Shown here: piece after piece, positions 10,351 to 19,972 of the stretch | Numbering within the stretch: the stretch's first letter is position 1 | Layout of the letters: each line of letters opens with the position of its first letter | NCBI RefSeq assembly: GCF_000304475.1 | Contig: NC_018940.1 | Location: 1,550,001-1,614,000, forward strand | Direction: 5' to 3' | DNA: 64,000 nt | From: Kazachstania africana CBS 2517 | Lineage: Eukaryota; Ascomycota; Saccharomycetes; Saccharomycetales; Saccharomycetaceae | Notes under the pieces: model-generated | The model's input: only the letters and a program-made list of their open reading frames with translations | The model's database searches: none | Told to the model about the DNA's origin: nothing | Program-made: the position numbers and the translations under genes

Positions 10351-11628
10351 TCATTCCTCCAGGATATAATTACCCAAGCTATCCATCCTTAAGTTACCTA
10401 TCCCGGTGGACAGTGCCTCTATAATTCTTTCATTTTCTTCTTCTAAGCTATCTTCGCTTTCACCTTCTGAGTCTTCTTCGTCACTTTCGCTATAGTAATA
10501 TTCACCATCACTATCACCATCCTCGGAATTTACCTCGTCTCCTGAAGCAACGTCCTCTTCAGAATCATATGAAATGTTATTTCTCATAGCATCTATGGCT
10601 TCCTCTATGTCTCTATCACCCGGATGTTTCTTGCTAAAGCCAGAAGCTTGCAATAATTCATCCAAGTTATCTTCTCTATGGATATCTCTTTCAAAAAGAG
10701 GATAAGGATACTTGTAACCGTCACCAAAACCGTCCGTGTCCAACATAGTTGAGTCACTTTTTGGTTCATACTTGAGCTTCTTCTTGAAAAAGCGGCGAAT
10801 ACAATCGACATCTCTTTTGAAGTAGAATTCCGCATCGTTATGTTGAATCGAAATACATTGTGGGAAATCGATGACGACAAAACCTGGGTCATTTTCATCT
10901 TCAACTTTGTCTTTGATCATAATATTGAATTCGTTGAAATCACAGTGGATTAAACCTGAATTACCTAGTTTCACAATGAAAGACATTAAATCACTGTATA
11001 ATTTTGGAATATTCTTGTGTTTTCTGAGTCTTCTCATTGGATAACCTTTAATTAACTCCATTACAATACAATGACGTGAACAGTCAAACGCTTCAGGAAC
11101 ATCAAATCCCTTGGCAAAAAGTAATGTCATGAATTGATATTCTTTGCCAGCTGCGATCTTGGACAAGTACATCCAATTTACACCATTTTTTGCGTTCTTT
11201 TTTATGTAGTCTCTCTTATTTTTAACAGTATGGAAAGAAGTCCTACCAAGTCTATGTATCTTCATTACTTTCTCAGTACCATTTCTATCACTGACTCTGT
11301 AAATATCAGATTCTTTACCAACACCTATGGTACCACCCACTGAATAGACGGTTTCTCTATTCAGCATGGTCTTTAAAGCGAGATAATCAATACCATTATA
11401 TGTCATTTTGTATCCATCATACTTAGCGTTTCTTAACTTAGCGATCAGTTTCAATTTAGCCAAATCACTAATCGATCTATTTGTTCCTGACAATGATCTT
11501 AATCCAGAAAGTTGATGAATCAAGGAAGTTGGAACAACTTCATGGTTTGTTGAACCTTGTTCGACTGCTTGGAGGACTTTGAAATCCTCCGGAGTCAAGT
11601 ATCTCATATGAGAGGTATCTAGCTTCAT
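10351..11628 (-). CDS. RIO2: Atypical kinase/ATPase Rio2, 40S ribosome maturation
   Basis: Rio2 acts on cytoplasmic pre-40S particles and is needed for 20S to 18S rRNA processing. The 425-residue product (the same length I recall for S. cerevisiae) has an N-terminal winged helix (MKLDTSHMRYL...). The RIO kinase domain follows: nucleotide loop GVGKESDIY at about 102-110, catalytic loop HCDFNEFN with Asp near 230, and metal-binding IDFPQ with Asp near 254. An acidic tail ends in NLRMDSLGNYILEE. The codon eight positions upstream is GTG, so 11628 is the first ATG. PAC and RRPE motifs lie about 50-70 bp upstream. Confidence 0.97.
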   Translation of the reverse strand: MKLDTSHMRYLTPEDFKVLQAVEQGSTNHEVVPTSLIHQLSGLRSLSGTNRSISDLAKLKLIAKLRNAKYDGYKMTYNGIDYLALKTMLNRETVYSVGGTIGVGKESDIYRVSDRNGTEKVMKIHRLGRTSFHTVKNKRDYIKKNAKNGVNWMYLSKIAAGKEYQFMTLLFAKGFDVPEAFDCSRHCIVMELIKGYPMRRLRKHKNIPKLYSDLMSFIVKLGNSGLIHCDFNEFNIMIKDKVEDENDPGFVVIDFPQCISIQHNDAEFYFKRDVDCIRRFFKKKLKYEPKSDSTMLDTDGFGDGYKYPYPLFERDIHREDNLDELLQASGFSKKHPGDRDIEEAIDAMRNNISYDSEEDVASGDEVNSEDGDSDGEYYYSESDEEDSEGESEDSLEEENERIIEALSTGIGNLRMDSLGNYILEE

Positions 11629-11675
11629 AGTTCCTCGAGCACTTGTATCCACAAATACTGTAATATCTATGTTAT

Positions 11676-11696
11676 CTCATCGCGACAAATTTTTCA
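11676..11696. promoter_or_regulatory. PAC plus RRPE pair upstream of RIO2
   Basis: CTCATCGC (11676-11683) is the reverse complement of the PAC core GCGATGAG. AAATTTTTCA (11687-11696) is the reverse complement of the RRPE core TGAAAAATTT. The adjacent pair, about 50 bp before the ATG, is the classic ribosome-biogenesis regulon signature (Dot6/Tod6 and Stb3 sites). Confidence 0.75.
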
Positions 11697-11853
11697 TACT
11701 AATTAATATATAGATATATAAATCGTCGTTAATGAAAAATCATTATATACGTCATTACGAGTAGCAGATTAGAAACAACCTCAATATGAAAAGGCATCTA
11801 ATGTTGGTGTGATTCATTAGGCGGAGCAACTAGTCACGGGAACGTCCACCTAT

Positions 11854-12372
11854 TCACCACCTTTGAGGGCCGCCCATTGGAGGACCCCTTGGCTGGTGTG
11901 GACCTGGATGTGGAGGGCCCTGTCCAAAATGTGGGCCCCTTGGAGGTGGTGGGCCTCTTGGAGGAGGTGGGCCTCCTGGAGGTGGTGGGAAACCATGCAT
12001 TGGAGGTGGTGGACCCCTTGGGGGAGGTGGGCCTCTTGGTACAAAACCTCTTTCTACAGCAGATCCACTTACGTAAGTGTTATAGACATTGGTTGTGGAA
12101 ACATTTGCTGGTTGTGTTGTGGCTGTAGTTTGTGTGTATGTATTCTGTGCGTATGCAGTAGTAGACTGAGTTGCAGTGGGAGTACTAGAATTGGTTTGAG
12201 TTCCCGCTGCTTCGTAGCATTTTTTATCGTAATTGTAAATATACTGAGGCTCAGTAGTACCTGCAGGGGCAGCTTCATACGCTTTCTTGTCATAATTGTA
12301 AACGTATGTTTGCTGAGAGTAAGTTGAAGAGGCCGAGGCCTCTTCATAGCTTGGTAAATAGCTACTTGACAT
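11854..12372 (-). CDS. Proline/glycine-rich low-complexity protein at the YNL208W position
   Basis: Function unknown. The gene occupies the slot of S. cerevisiae YNL208W, a ribosome-co-purifying low-complexity protein ending in Arg-Trp, and this 172-residue product also ends in GGPQRW. Its body differs. Residues about 20-60 hold two copies of a Tyr-rich unit (YVYNYDKKAYEAA and YIYNYDKKCYEAA). A Thr/Gln/Ala-rich stretch follows, and from about residue 110 a tail of repeated GPPPPRGPPPP. No membrane segment is evident. The repetitive tail gives long open frames on the opposite strand that are artefacts. Orthology rests mainly on synteny and the C terminus. Confidence 0.75.
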   Translation of the reverse strand: MSSSYLPSYEEASASSTYSQQTYVYNYDKKAYEAAPAGTTEPQYIYNYDKKCYEAAGTQTNSSTPTATQSTTAYAQNTYTQTTATTQPANVSTTNVYNTYVSGSAVERGFVPRGPPPPRGPPPPMHGFPPPPGGPPPPRGPPPPRGPHFGQGPPHPGPHQPRGPPMGGPQRW

Positions 12373-12826
12373 CCTTTCAGTAACGTATCCGATGTCTGTG
12401 TTGCTTACACAGGAAGGGAATTCACAGAAAAGATTGAGTTTTCTCCAAGATCATGAAATATGTTTTATATCTCGACCACACCTACGGTTTGTTGGTATCT
12501 TGCCAAGAATTTATAACCTCAGAGGGGCACATGGCGTCCTGATGTTCCCGTGGAAGAAAAAAACCGGGACTCAGTCTCAAAGAAAGCTAAAGAAGAATTG
12601 GCCGAAGTGGGAAGCTCGACGGTCTCTCAAAGATTGAAAGTAATGATGGAGCCATTGCAGCATGAAACTTGTTCCAGTGATTAGTGGTTACTGTTTCAAA
12701 ATACATGAATCTCATGATGTGACACTTATTTAAACTCATTGATTTACAGTATATAATTAATGACTATTCTACATAGTTAAGAGATAAAAGAAAAATAAAG
12801 CGGATGGTTTATGATTTATTTACAAC
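12373..12826. other. Intergenic: YNL208W-like promoter and SSB 3' region
   Basis: Spacer between two minus-strand genes. It includes an 81-codon plus-strand frame (12392-12637) with no recognisable similarity, which I do not call as a gene. The SSB-proximal part is AT-rich, as expected for 3'-end formation. Confidence 0.4.
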
Positions 12827-14668
12827 TTAACGAGAAGAGTTAGCTCTGGTGACAACTCTCTTTAAGCCAACTTCGGCCTTTCTTAAGTCATCTTCAGAGG
12901 CATCTTCAATGCTTAAAGCAGCCATAGCTTCAGCTAAAGCAGCTTCAATTTTGGTCTTAGCACCTCTCTTTAATTTAGAAGATAAGACTGGGTCAGTGAC
13001 GTTTTGTTCAATGGAAGAAACGTAAGATTCTAATCTTTGTCTAGCTTCGTGTCTCTTAGCGAAAGCTTCGTCAGCAGCCTTGAATTCTTCAGCTTGGTTG
13101 ACCATCTTTTCGATTTCATCGGAAGATAATCTACCAACAGCGTTAGAGATGGTAATGTTAGCGGACTTACCAGTAGACTTTTCAACGGCAGTGACCTTTA
13201 AGATACCGTTAGCATCAACTTCGAAGATGGCTTCTAAGACTGGTTCACCAGCTGGCATCATTGGGATGTTCTTTAAGTCGAATTCACCTAATAAAGTGTT
13301 TTCTTTACAGTTAACACGTTCACCTTGGTAGACTGGGAATTGAACAGTGGTTTGGTTGTCACCAACGGTAGTGAAGGTTCTTCTCTTGATGGTTGGGACA
13401 GTGGTGTTTCTTGGGACAACAACGCCGAAGATGTCACCTTGCATACCAACACCTAAGGATAATGGAGCAACATCTAATAATAATAAGTCCTTGGTTTCAT
13501 CGGAAGTGGATTGACCAGTTAAGATAGCACCTTGGACAGCAGCACCGTAAGCAACAGCTTCATCTGGGTTAATAGATTTTTCTAATTGCTTACCGTCGAA
13601 GAAGTCAGATAATAATTTTTGGACCTTTGGAATTCTGGTAGAACCACCAACTAAGACAACTTCGTCAATTTGAGACTTAGAGATCTTGGCATCCTTTAAG
13701 ACTTGTTCAACTGGTTCTAAAGTAGACTTGAATAAACCAGCGTTTAAGTCTTCGAATCTAGCTCTGGTTAAAGAAGCTTCGAAATCTTCACCATCAAATA
13801 AAGAGTCAACTTCAACGGTAGTTTGAGTGACAGAGGATAAAGTTCTCTTAGCTCTTTCAGCAGCAGTTCTTAATCTTCTTAAAGCTCTGGCGTCCTTAGA
13901 GATATCTAAACCAGTCTTCTTCTTGAATTCAGCCTTGAAGTGTTCTAATAAGTTAGTGTCGAAATCTTGACCACCTAAATGGGTGTTACCGGAAGTAGAT
14001 TTGACGGTGTAGACACCACCAGCAATGTGTAATAAGGAAACATCGAAAGTACCACCACCTAAATCGAAGATTAAGACGTGTCTTTCTTTGTCAGACTTAC
14101 CAGCACCTAAACCGTAAGCAATGGCAGCGGCAGTTGGTTCGTTAATGATACGTAAAACGTTTAAACCAGAAATGGCACCAGCATCCTTGGTAGCTTGTCT
14201 TTGAGCATCGTTGAAGTAAGCTGGGACAGTGATGACAGCCTTTTCGACCTTCTTACCGATCTTAGCTTCAGCAATTTCCTTCATCTTGGTTAAAACCATA
14301 GAAGAGATTTCTTGTGGAGAGAAAGTCTTGTTTTCACCTAAGTATTCGACTTCGATCATTGGGGCACCGTTGTCATCAACGACCTTGAATGGCCAAGTCT
14401 TCATGTCACTTTGAACAGATTCTTCATCGTATCTTCTACCGATCAAACGCTTAGCGTCGAAGACAGTGTTCATTGGGTTTAAAGCAGCTTGGTTCTTAGC
14501 AGCATCACCAATTAATCTTTCTTCTGGGGTGAAAGCAACGAAAGATGGAGTAACTCTGTTACCTTGTTCGTTAGCAATAATTTCAACGGAAGATTCGTAA
14601 GTAGCAACACAGGAGTATGTAGTACCTAAATCGATACCAATAGCACCTTGGAAAACACCGTCAGCCAT
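12827..14668 (-). CDS. SSB2: Ribosome-associated Hsp70 (SSB type)
   Basis: Ssb works with the RAC complex at the ribosomal exit tunnel to fold nascent chains. The 613-residue protein is co-linear with S. cerevisiae Ssb1/Ssb2. It has the Hsp70 signature [13 protein letters not shown] near the N terminus, the phosphate motif [14 protein letters not shown], the hinge-region [13 protein letters not shown], then a substrate-binding domain and a C terminus ending RANSSR. Codon use is strongly biased toward the preferred highly expressed set, visible as repetitive codons compared with neighbours. It sits between the YNL208W-position gene and MER1, so the SSB2 track applies. Whether a second SSB copy exists elsewhere cannot be told here. 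Confidence 0.97.
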   Translation of the reverse strand: MADGVFQGAIGIDLGTTYSCVATYESSVEIIANEQGNRVTPSFVAFTPEERLIGDAAKNQAALNPMNTVFDAKRLIGRRYDEESVQSDMKTWPFKVVDDNGAPMIEVEYLGENKTFSPQEISSMVLTKMKEIAEAKIGKKVEKAVITVPAYFNDAQRQATKDAGAISGLNVLRIINEPTAAAIAYGLGAGKSDKERHVLIFDLGGGTFDVSLLHIAGGVYTVKSTSGNTHLGGQDFDTNLLEHFKAEFKKKTGLDISKDARALRRLRTAAERAKRTLSSVTQTTVEVDSLFDGEDFEASLTRARFEDLNAGLFKSTLEPVEQVLKDAKISKSQIDEVVLVGGSTRIPKVQKLLSDFFDGKQLEKSINPDEAVAYGAAVQGAILTGQSTSDETKDLLLLDVAPLSLGVGMQGDIFGVVVPRNTTVPTIKRRTFTTVGDNQTTVQFPVYQGERVNCKENTLLGEFDLKNIPMMPAGEPVLEAIFEVDANGILKVTAVEKSTGKSANITISNAVGRLSSDEIEKMVNQAEEFKAADEAFAKRHEARQRLESYVSSIEQNVTDPVLSSKLKRGAKTKIEAALAEAMAALSIEDASEDDLRKAEVGLKRVVTRANSSR

Positions 14669-15140
14669 GTTGATTGGAATAGATTGATTTGGTTGATTAA
14701 GAAATGAAGGAAGTAAAGAAAAATGCTAATCAAAGATAATACAAGTTAGTCAAATAAGTTGTTAATTGAAAACTCGATGCATTTATAAATGAAAAAAAAA
14801 TTTTTTCATAGACAGAAAAATTTTTCAGCAAAAGAAAAGAATGAGAGGGCTATTTTTTTATATTTTTTTTGACCATGTTGCATAGAATGTCCGTAGGTTT
14901 CAAGCATTGCAATCGTCGTTTTCGCTAGTTTTTTTTTCTTCTTCCGTTTGATACGATTGTTGGAAGCTGGGTCATCTTCGTGGAAAACTTGGCAGCGATG
15001 AGAGATGCTGATGCAAAAGGAGATAGTAGATTGTTTGAGTCTGCGCTTTCTTTTTTCTCGCAATTACTAGTAGTAGCGTCATTTTCCTACTTGGTAGGGT
15101 TGTTCCGGTTGTATATTTTGTTGCTGCAGACAACAAAGTG
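14669..15140. other. Intergenic: SSB promoter and MER1 3' region
   Basis: SSB promoter with long A/T homopolymers typical of nucleosome-depleted, highly expressed yeast promoters. On the minus strand it has an exact RRPE core TGAAAAATTTT (14817-14827) and a second near copy at about 14799-14808. A PAC core GCGATGAG occurs at 14995-15002. Confidence 0.6.
14817..15002. promoter_or_regulatory. RRPE (14817-14827) and PAC (14995-15002) upstream of SSB
   Basis: AAAATTTTTCA is the complement of the RRPE consensus, and GCGATGAG is the PAC core. They lie about 150 and 330 bp upstream of the SSB ATG. SSB genes in S. cerevisiae are co-regulated with the translation machinery, which fits these motifs. 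Confidence 0.55.
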
Positions 15141-16019
15141 TCACGGTTTCTCAATGTAGTAGAGCGACTGAAGTTGAGAAGCGATTAGTGAAAGTGCCAT
15201 GGCAATATTGCATGGCTCCCCAGTAAGGGATATTGTTTGTAGCACCGAATCAGGACAATTTTGTTCCTTCAATTTCAATTTTCTTGGAAGTGGAATTATC
15301 TTGATTATTGCGCCTGAACTGTCTCTAATTTGTTCTATTCTAGTTCCATTTTTGCCAATAAGAAAGGAGATCTTTTGTTTTGTAAGATCAATATCATGGG
15401 TCTCTATGCAGTTTAATGACGTTTTAGGGTGCGGAGTTACTTCATATAAATTTTCTAAATAGTTAAGAAAGAAACCCTGATCACTGTTTAGATAAAATTG
15501 GGTCACTGGTTCAGGAATATCAGATCTGAATTTTAAAATATTCTTCTTAATATCGCAGAGGATCGCTGGTATCGTCGCTCCATGAAGTGTTACCGTATAT
15601 GAGTCGTCGCTGATGTCTATTTCGGAAGTTAGAAGCAATTCTTCGATGCACACGCGATTACTAGCTTTAAGCTTGATACGCTGTCTTTTTATTAATGATT
15701 CTATGATCGTGTCATCGGAAGAACACATAACTTCAAGTTCTGTATATTGAAATCTTGAAACTGCATACACATAACTTTGTAACAACTTATTGTTAGAAAT
15801 TACACTCTTGAATGACCAGAAATTTAACAAAAAACATAGGTACGTCTTATCATGCGAAAATCTCTTTAACTGGTACGAATCGCCAACTTTTAGTTTGTTT
15901 AAAATGTCGTTAACGCTTTCTATAGGAACATGACCAGATTTGGCATCTTTTAGTCGAGCACCATTCTGAACACAATTGTCAACTAATGAATTAAAATCTA
16001 TGGTCCGTAGCAGCCTCAT
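15141..16019 (-). CDS. MER1: Meiosis-specific splicing activator Mer1 (KH domain)
   Basis: Mer1 is a meiotic RNA-binding protein. It binds an intronic enhancer and recruits the U1 snRNP to activate splicing of a few meiotic pre-mRNAs. The 292-residue product (S. cerevisiae about 270) carries a C-terminal KH domain (about 215-290) with the GxxG loop in ISFLIGKNGTRIEQIRDSSG. The N-terminal two thirds are divergent with no clear domain, as expected for this fast-evolving protein. Order SSB-MER1 matches YNL209W-YNL210W. Its snRNP partner's U1 RNA is encoded in the same window. Confidence 0.88.
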   Translation of the reverse strand: MRLLRTIDFNSLVDNCVQNGARLKDAKSGHVPIESVNDILNKLKVGDSYQLKRFSHDKTYLCFLLNFWSFKSVISNNKLLQSYVYAVSRFQYTELEVMCSSDDTIIESLIKRQRIKLKASNRVCIEELLLTSEIDISDDSYTVTLHGATIPAILCDIKKNILKFRSDIPEPVTQFYLNSDQGFFLNYLENLYEVTPHPKTSLNCIETHDIDLTKQKISFLIGKNGTRIEQIRDSSGAIIKIIPLPRKLKLKEQNCPDSVLQTISLTGEPCNIAMALSLIASQLQSLYYIEKP

Positions 16020-16612
16020 ATACTCTATCGCTGTCTTATAGCTTGTTGGCGGCGTGTCTATTTGAATTCTTACATGTTTATATATGTTCTTGCTCCGCGG
16101 CTAAACTCAAAGAAAGTTAAAATACTAATAGGAGAAAAGAGTTTGACAGACACTACTTTTGGAGTTTCGAAGTTAAGAAGCGTCTAGAATTAGTGGCTTA
16201 AAACAACTGGAAGATACATTTCTCAAGGTTTTTACAATTTGGGGCTGGAATGGATGGTTTCGACAGTCCAGAATGTAAAATTTTTCAAATTTAGGTTGGA
16301 GTTCTCTCGAAGTATCTTGGAACCCTGCTATTGAGTGATCTCCTATTCTTTCTCCTTTTTTGAATATCATATAGTCAGACGTGACTTCTGAATGGAATTG
16401 GGCGATTGCCTGCATCATGCTCACAATGAATTCGTATTAAGAATGGTGCTCTCTTAATATTCATCATCACTGCTATACAGGCCAAAAAACCGTAGCATAC
16501 TTTCAAAGATTTATCTATTATAATATATATATATAAACGTACATGATGCGCCCTATACATCTATCTACCTTGATTGTGAAATATTTGGCTATAAATAACC
16601 ATAGCCAAGAAA
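16020..16612. other. Intergenic: MER1 promoter region, with an orphan 81-codon frame
   Basis: This stretch holds the MER1 upstream region and the OST4 3' end. A minus-strand frame from the ATG at 16418 to 16173 (81 codons) encodes no protein I recognise. It does not resemble PTP1 or BRE4, which the ancestral order would place here. A TA-dinucleotide run lies at about 16520-16536. I do not call a gene. Confidence 0.4.
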
Positions 16613-16714
16613 CTATTTCTTATTGGATGAACTGATGGTATGGTACACAACAATCAAAGTCATCATTATCAAACCTGAAGTAATCGCTAAAGTATTCAAT
16701 TGAGAGTCGGACAT
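16613..16714 (-). CDS. OST4: Oligosaccharyltransferase subunit Ost4 (33-residue membrane mini-protein)
   Basis: Ost4 is a tiny ER membrane subunit that bridges Stt3 and Ost3/Ost6 in oligosaccharyltransferase, supporting N-glycosylation. The 33-codon frame reads MSDSQLNTLAITSGLIMMTL and continues IVVYHTISSSNKK. This aligns along its length with the 36-residue S. cerevisiae protein, with the same N-terminal ISDEQLNSLAITFG-type block and single transmembrane helix (about residues 8-25). It is too short for usual ORF cut-offs. In S. cerevisiae OST4 is YDL232W, on the sister region of this block, so this copy marks differential retention after the genome duplication. It is divergent from MRX7. Confidence 0.93.
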   Translation of the reverse strand: MSDSQLNTLAITSGLIMMTLIVVYHTISSSNKK

Positions 16715-17017
16715 TATTATTGTTTTGATATTAAGACAACCACTCACTAATTCTATAAATTCTCACTCTTGACAATCAAAAAAAAACGTATCGTGCTAAT
16801 GAAGACTAGGAACCAATGCTATACAATGCTAAGTTTCAATCTATCGTAAAAACCAAATACTAACTTTCTTTTAAAACGTATACAAACGAAGTATCACGAA
16901 TATTATAATCTCGGCCTTTCCTACTTTCAAAAATTGAATTTTTTGGCTATGAAAGCAAATAGGATACCTAGTGATGAGGCTAAATGGGTATAATACACTA
17001 TCTCGTCCGAACTTCAA
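16715..17017. other. Intergenic: divergent OST4-MRX7 promoter
   Basis: AT-rich shared promoter between two very small genes. A TACTAAC occurs at 16857-16863, but no GTATGT-type donor accompanies it, so I see no intron. No other gene is visible. Confidence 0.4.
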
Positions 17018-17284
17018 ATGAGACGGCCTCCTAGAAGTTTAGAGGAGTGGTTGTATTATAAACTGATCAATAGTGTTGAATTTAACAGATTCGTCACCAG
17101 AATACATCATAAAATTAACGGCATCAAGGATACACCACAATTCAATGCTAAGCCACAGATCTCGCCATTACTGTACAAACCTTCCAAATTTCAAAAAATT
17201 AATGCATTCAGAATATTGTTTTGGGATGAATTGAAAGGAACTCTTGGCTTCAAGAGAACTGCAAACAAATTTTTCAAAGATTAA
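17018..17284 (+). CDS. MRX7: Small mitochondrial protein Mrx7
   Basis: An 88-residue basic protein in the slot of S. cerevisiae YNL211C (89 residues). That protein associates with the mitochondrial organisation of gene expression (MIOREX) complex. The N-terminal block RRPPRSLEEWLYYKLINS and the C-terminal RILFWDELKGTLGFKRTANK are compact, charged and lack membrane segments. The frame starts at the only plausible ATG and is convergent with VID27. Identification rests on position, orientation and size, plus partial recollection of the family sequence. Molecular function is not known to me. Confidence 0.82.
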   Translation: MRRPPRSLEEWLYYKLINSVEFNRFVTRIHHKINGIKDTPQFNAKPQISPLLYKPSKFQKINAFRILFWDELKGTLGFKRTANKFFKD

Positions 17285-17356
17285 AGGGAAAAAAATGGCC
17301 CTCTCATTAAATAATAATATTATATATCTCTGGTATTATATAACAATGTAATTAAC

Positions 17357-19684
17357 CTATTTACCATAAAAATCGTTTATATTCTCTTTTGGTATTAGAA
17401 CACTCTTACTTGGATGTTTGAAAGACTTGATCTTTGACAATGAAACGTCATCTTTCAAAGCTACAATAACTTTCTTATCAGTACCGAACTCAAAATTATC
17501 CTCAATAATGTCAGAATTGTATCTTTTGACGGTATAAGGGTTTTGTTCATTGGCCAAAATCTTAGATAGAGACCAAGAAATTGCAAATGGACCATTGGAC
17601 GTCAATATCATCTCTTCCTTTTGGCCCACTCCTGTGTTGAAATAAGCTTTGGTGAATTTAATACTTCTCTTCATAGATGTGACCATGTAGCTTGCATGTT
17701 CTGGGCTAATTTTGAGTATATATGTCTTGACATTTTCAGCGGAAGGAAACGATTTTAGAAAACCAACATTACCACTATTTTTACCTGTCTTGACAGTCAA
17801 ATCCATCAATAATAATGAACTCTCGCAAGTGGCTAACAACCATTTACCATCTGCAGAAACAGTAATATATCTAATTGGTTGACCCAATGATGGTATTGCT
17901 GTTTTTGCTCGTATACCTAATCTGTCGTATAACTTTAGATCACCTTTCTCGGAACCAACAGCAATATAACCATTCTCTGTCGTACCCAATGAACTGAAGT
18001 TATATTTTGTAGCATATTCTTTGGATTGGTCTTGTACTATTTTATTTTTCTCACTTAATCTGGGGTCAATTTTGAAAATGTTTTTCTGAGACACTCCTAA
18101 CAGTGTTTGTTCCGCTGTCATTTGATCAAATTTCTTGGTTGGTCCATATTGCACAACATTCTTATCCCCAGTACTCCATTCTTCAATAACTTTACCCCTT
18201 TCTAAGTCCATTTTATACAGTTTATTCTTATTTGTATTATCACTCAAAATCATAGAACGATCTTCCATGTAAAGCATGGGATTTTGTGGATCTAATCTTT
18301 CCCCATTCAAACCGGATATATTTTTAATTGCTGCGACAAATTCTAAACCATTATCATCGTCTTCAGTTTTAAAGACACCAATTTTGTCACCTCTTACAAC
18401 GTATGATCTATTATTCCTAAAAGCAACGGTTAGTGACCTATTACCTTCTGAACGTATGGTACTTGGGATTGAAGAATCATCAAAACTTGATGAGGATACT
18501 ATCATTCTGGAATGTTCCTCCTCATCTTCATCATCCTCATCACTTTCTTCTTCAGATTGAGAATTGCCTGATTCAGTTCTGGACGCAGAATTGTCATCTA
18601 AAGTTAAAATTTCTTCCAGTTGTTTATCAAGAAGGGCAGCAGGATCCAAGATATATTGCTTCTCCTTCTCATTAAGCTTATCCCAGTTCTCCTTGTTTAA
18701 AAACATCCATAGACATCTAGACCAATTTCTCTGAAATTTCATGAACTTATTTATGTCTTTAAACTTGATCATGTAAGAAAGCGTTATACCTTGAAAATCG
18801 TAATTGAAAATGAACCCTAATCTGACGGCTTCAAAAGTTGGATTTATATTTGGTGATACTTCAGTACCCATTCTTAGCTGAGTTCCTTCCATGGCCAACC
18901 AAAATTCGTATTTTCCAGTTTCAGTTAAAGAAACCTTAACAGGATCTTCCTGCAATAAAAATTTCTCCTCTAGGGGATCAAACAAATATAATCCAGCTGA
19001 AAGTAGGCATAGCTGTTCACCCTTTGGGACATGTTGTGGAGGAGGATGGAGGACAGACTTAAAACTTCGTAGATTCATTGTTTCATTAGCATCTTGGAAT
19101 TCGTCATCTGAACTATCCTCATCTTGTTCTACAGTATTAACAAGCAGTTCAATATCCTGGATATCCGTTTTCGAAGCCTTTAGAGCTGATCTATTGTATT
19201 TTGTTTCATAATGACAACGATATAGCAATTGTAGAAACTCATCAACGTCATTCAAAGGAATATCTGGTGCTATGACAAATTGAACTTTCTCATCCGGTTC
19301 ATCTCCATTATAATTATTCCAAATAAAGGTAACATTACCGACCTTATTCCAAACTTTCTTAAATTGTAGGCTTTCATCGAAGGTAAAAATCCATTCGTCT
19401 TCCTTCTTTTTCTTGGATTGTAATGAAAGTACACTAGTTGAATCATCTGAAAAATCTTCGTTGTCGTCGTCAATATTACTTTCATGGTCGTCATTCACTT
19501 TACGAACCACGAGGTCATATGAATATTGACCATTCTCTCTAATACTCAATGAAGACGCATTGTAAATACATTCTAAAGATGACTTTGGTGATCTTTTTGA
19601 TCTCAATAGGTTGAAGGTTCCTGATGGAATACTGATAATGTCGTACTTGTTACCTGAATCCATAAACTTCCGCACAATATTCAT
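17357..19684 (-). CDS. VID27: Vid27, cytoplasmic WD-repeat-like protein
   Basis: Vid27 is a conserved fungal cytoplasmic protein. It was linked to vacuolar degradation of fructose-1,6-bisphosphatase, but its molecular role is unsettled. The 775-residue product (S. cerevisiae about 782) has an N-terminal VID27 region (MNIVRKFMDSG...) and a PH-like middle with YLFDPLEEKFLLQE. An acidic run lies near residue 375 (SEEESDEDDEDEEE). The C-terminal half is beta-propeller-like, with repeated blocks such as GYIAVGSEKGDLKLYDRLG. It lies between MRX7 and RRG9 in the conserved order. Confidence 0.95.
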   Translation of the reverse strand: MNIVRKFMDSGNKYDIISIPSGTFNLLRSKRSPKSSLECIYNASSLSIRENGQYSYDLVVRKVNDDHESNIDDDNEDFSDDSTSVLSLQSKKKKEDEWIFTFDESLQFKKVWNKVGNVTFIWNNYNGDEPDEKVQFVIAPDIPLNDVDEFLQLLYRCHYETKYNRSALKASKTDIQDIELLVNTVEQDEDSSDDEFQDANETMNLRSFKSVLHPPPQHVPKGEQLCLLSAGLYLFDPLEEKFLLQEDPVKVSLTETGKYEFWLAMEGTQLRMGTEVSPNINPTFEAVRLGFIFNYDFQGITLSYMIKFKDINKFMKFQRNWSRCLWMFLNKENWDKLNEKEKQYILDPAALLDKQLEEILTLDDNSASRTESGNSQSEEESDEDDEDEEEHSRMIVSSSSFDDSSIPSTIRSEGNRSLTVAFRNNRSYVVRGDKIGVFKTEDDDNGLEFVAAIKNISGLNGERLDPQNPMLYMEDRSMILSDNTNKNKLYKMDLERGKVIEEWSTGDKNVVQYGPTKKFDQMTAEQTLLGVSQKNIFKIDPRLSEKNKIVQDQSKEYATKYNFSSLGTTENGYIAVGSEKGDLKLYDRLGIRAKTAIPSLGQPIRYITVSADGKWLLATCESSLLLMDLTVKTGKNSGNVGFLKSFPSAENVKTYILKISPEHASYMVTSMKRSIKFTKAYFNTGVGQKEEMILTSNGPFAISWSLSKILANEQNPYTVKRYNSDIIEDNFEFGTDKKVIVALKDDVSLSKIKSFKHPSKSVLIPKENINDFYGK

Positions 19685-19810
19685 TTCTAGATTGGGTGGT
19701 TAGTTGCTTTCACTTACTCATAAAACCTTTTTGCTCACCTTACTTTCAAATAGATGAGGATAAACCCTCCAGTTTATACAAAGGCTTCCCTCATTCGGAA
19801 GTTGTTAGTT

Positions 19811-19817
19811 TTACCCG
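19811..19817. promoter_or_regulatory. Reb1-type site in the divergent VID27-RRG9 promoter
   Basis: TTACCCG matches the Reb1 core. It sits near the centre of the 288-bp divergent promoter, the usual place for a general regulatory factor that keeps a shared promoter free of nucleosomes. Confidence 0.5.
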
Positions 19818-19972
19818 ATTTGGTAATTACGTAGGATATGAGCAACATGTAGGGCTGGACTCCAACCCTAATTTTGCTAAGATCGGTTTTTCAACTTTTT
19901 AGAGGAACTGGCATCTCCATAATTTATAAGAGTGAGATATCTTGCAAGACAAGTTGAACTATTAGTAGTGGC

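Noticed and set aside
11863..12327. 154-codon Trp-rich plus-strand frame
   Set aside because: Antisense product of the GPPPP-repeat coding sequence; composition is an artefact of the repeat.
12392..12637. 81-codon plus-strand frame upstream of the YNL208W-like gene
   Set aside because: No similarity recognised; overlaps a promoter.
16857..16863. TACTAAC branch-point sequence upstream of MRX7
   Set aside because: No GTATGT-type donor upstream and no conserved exon; MRX7 is complete from its own ATG.
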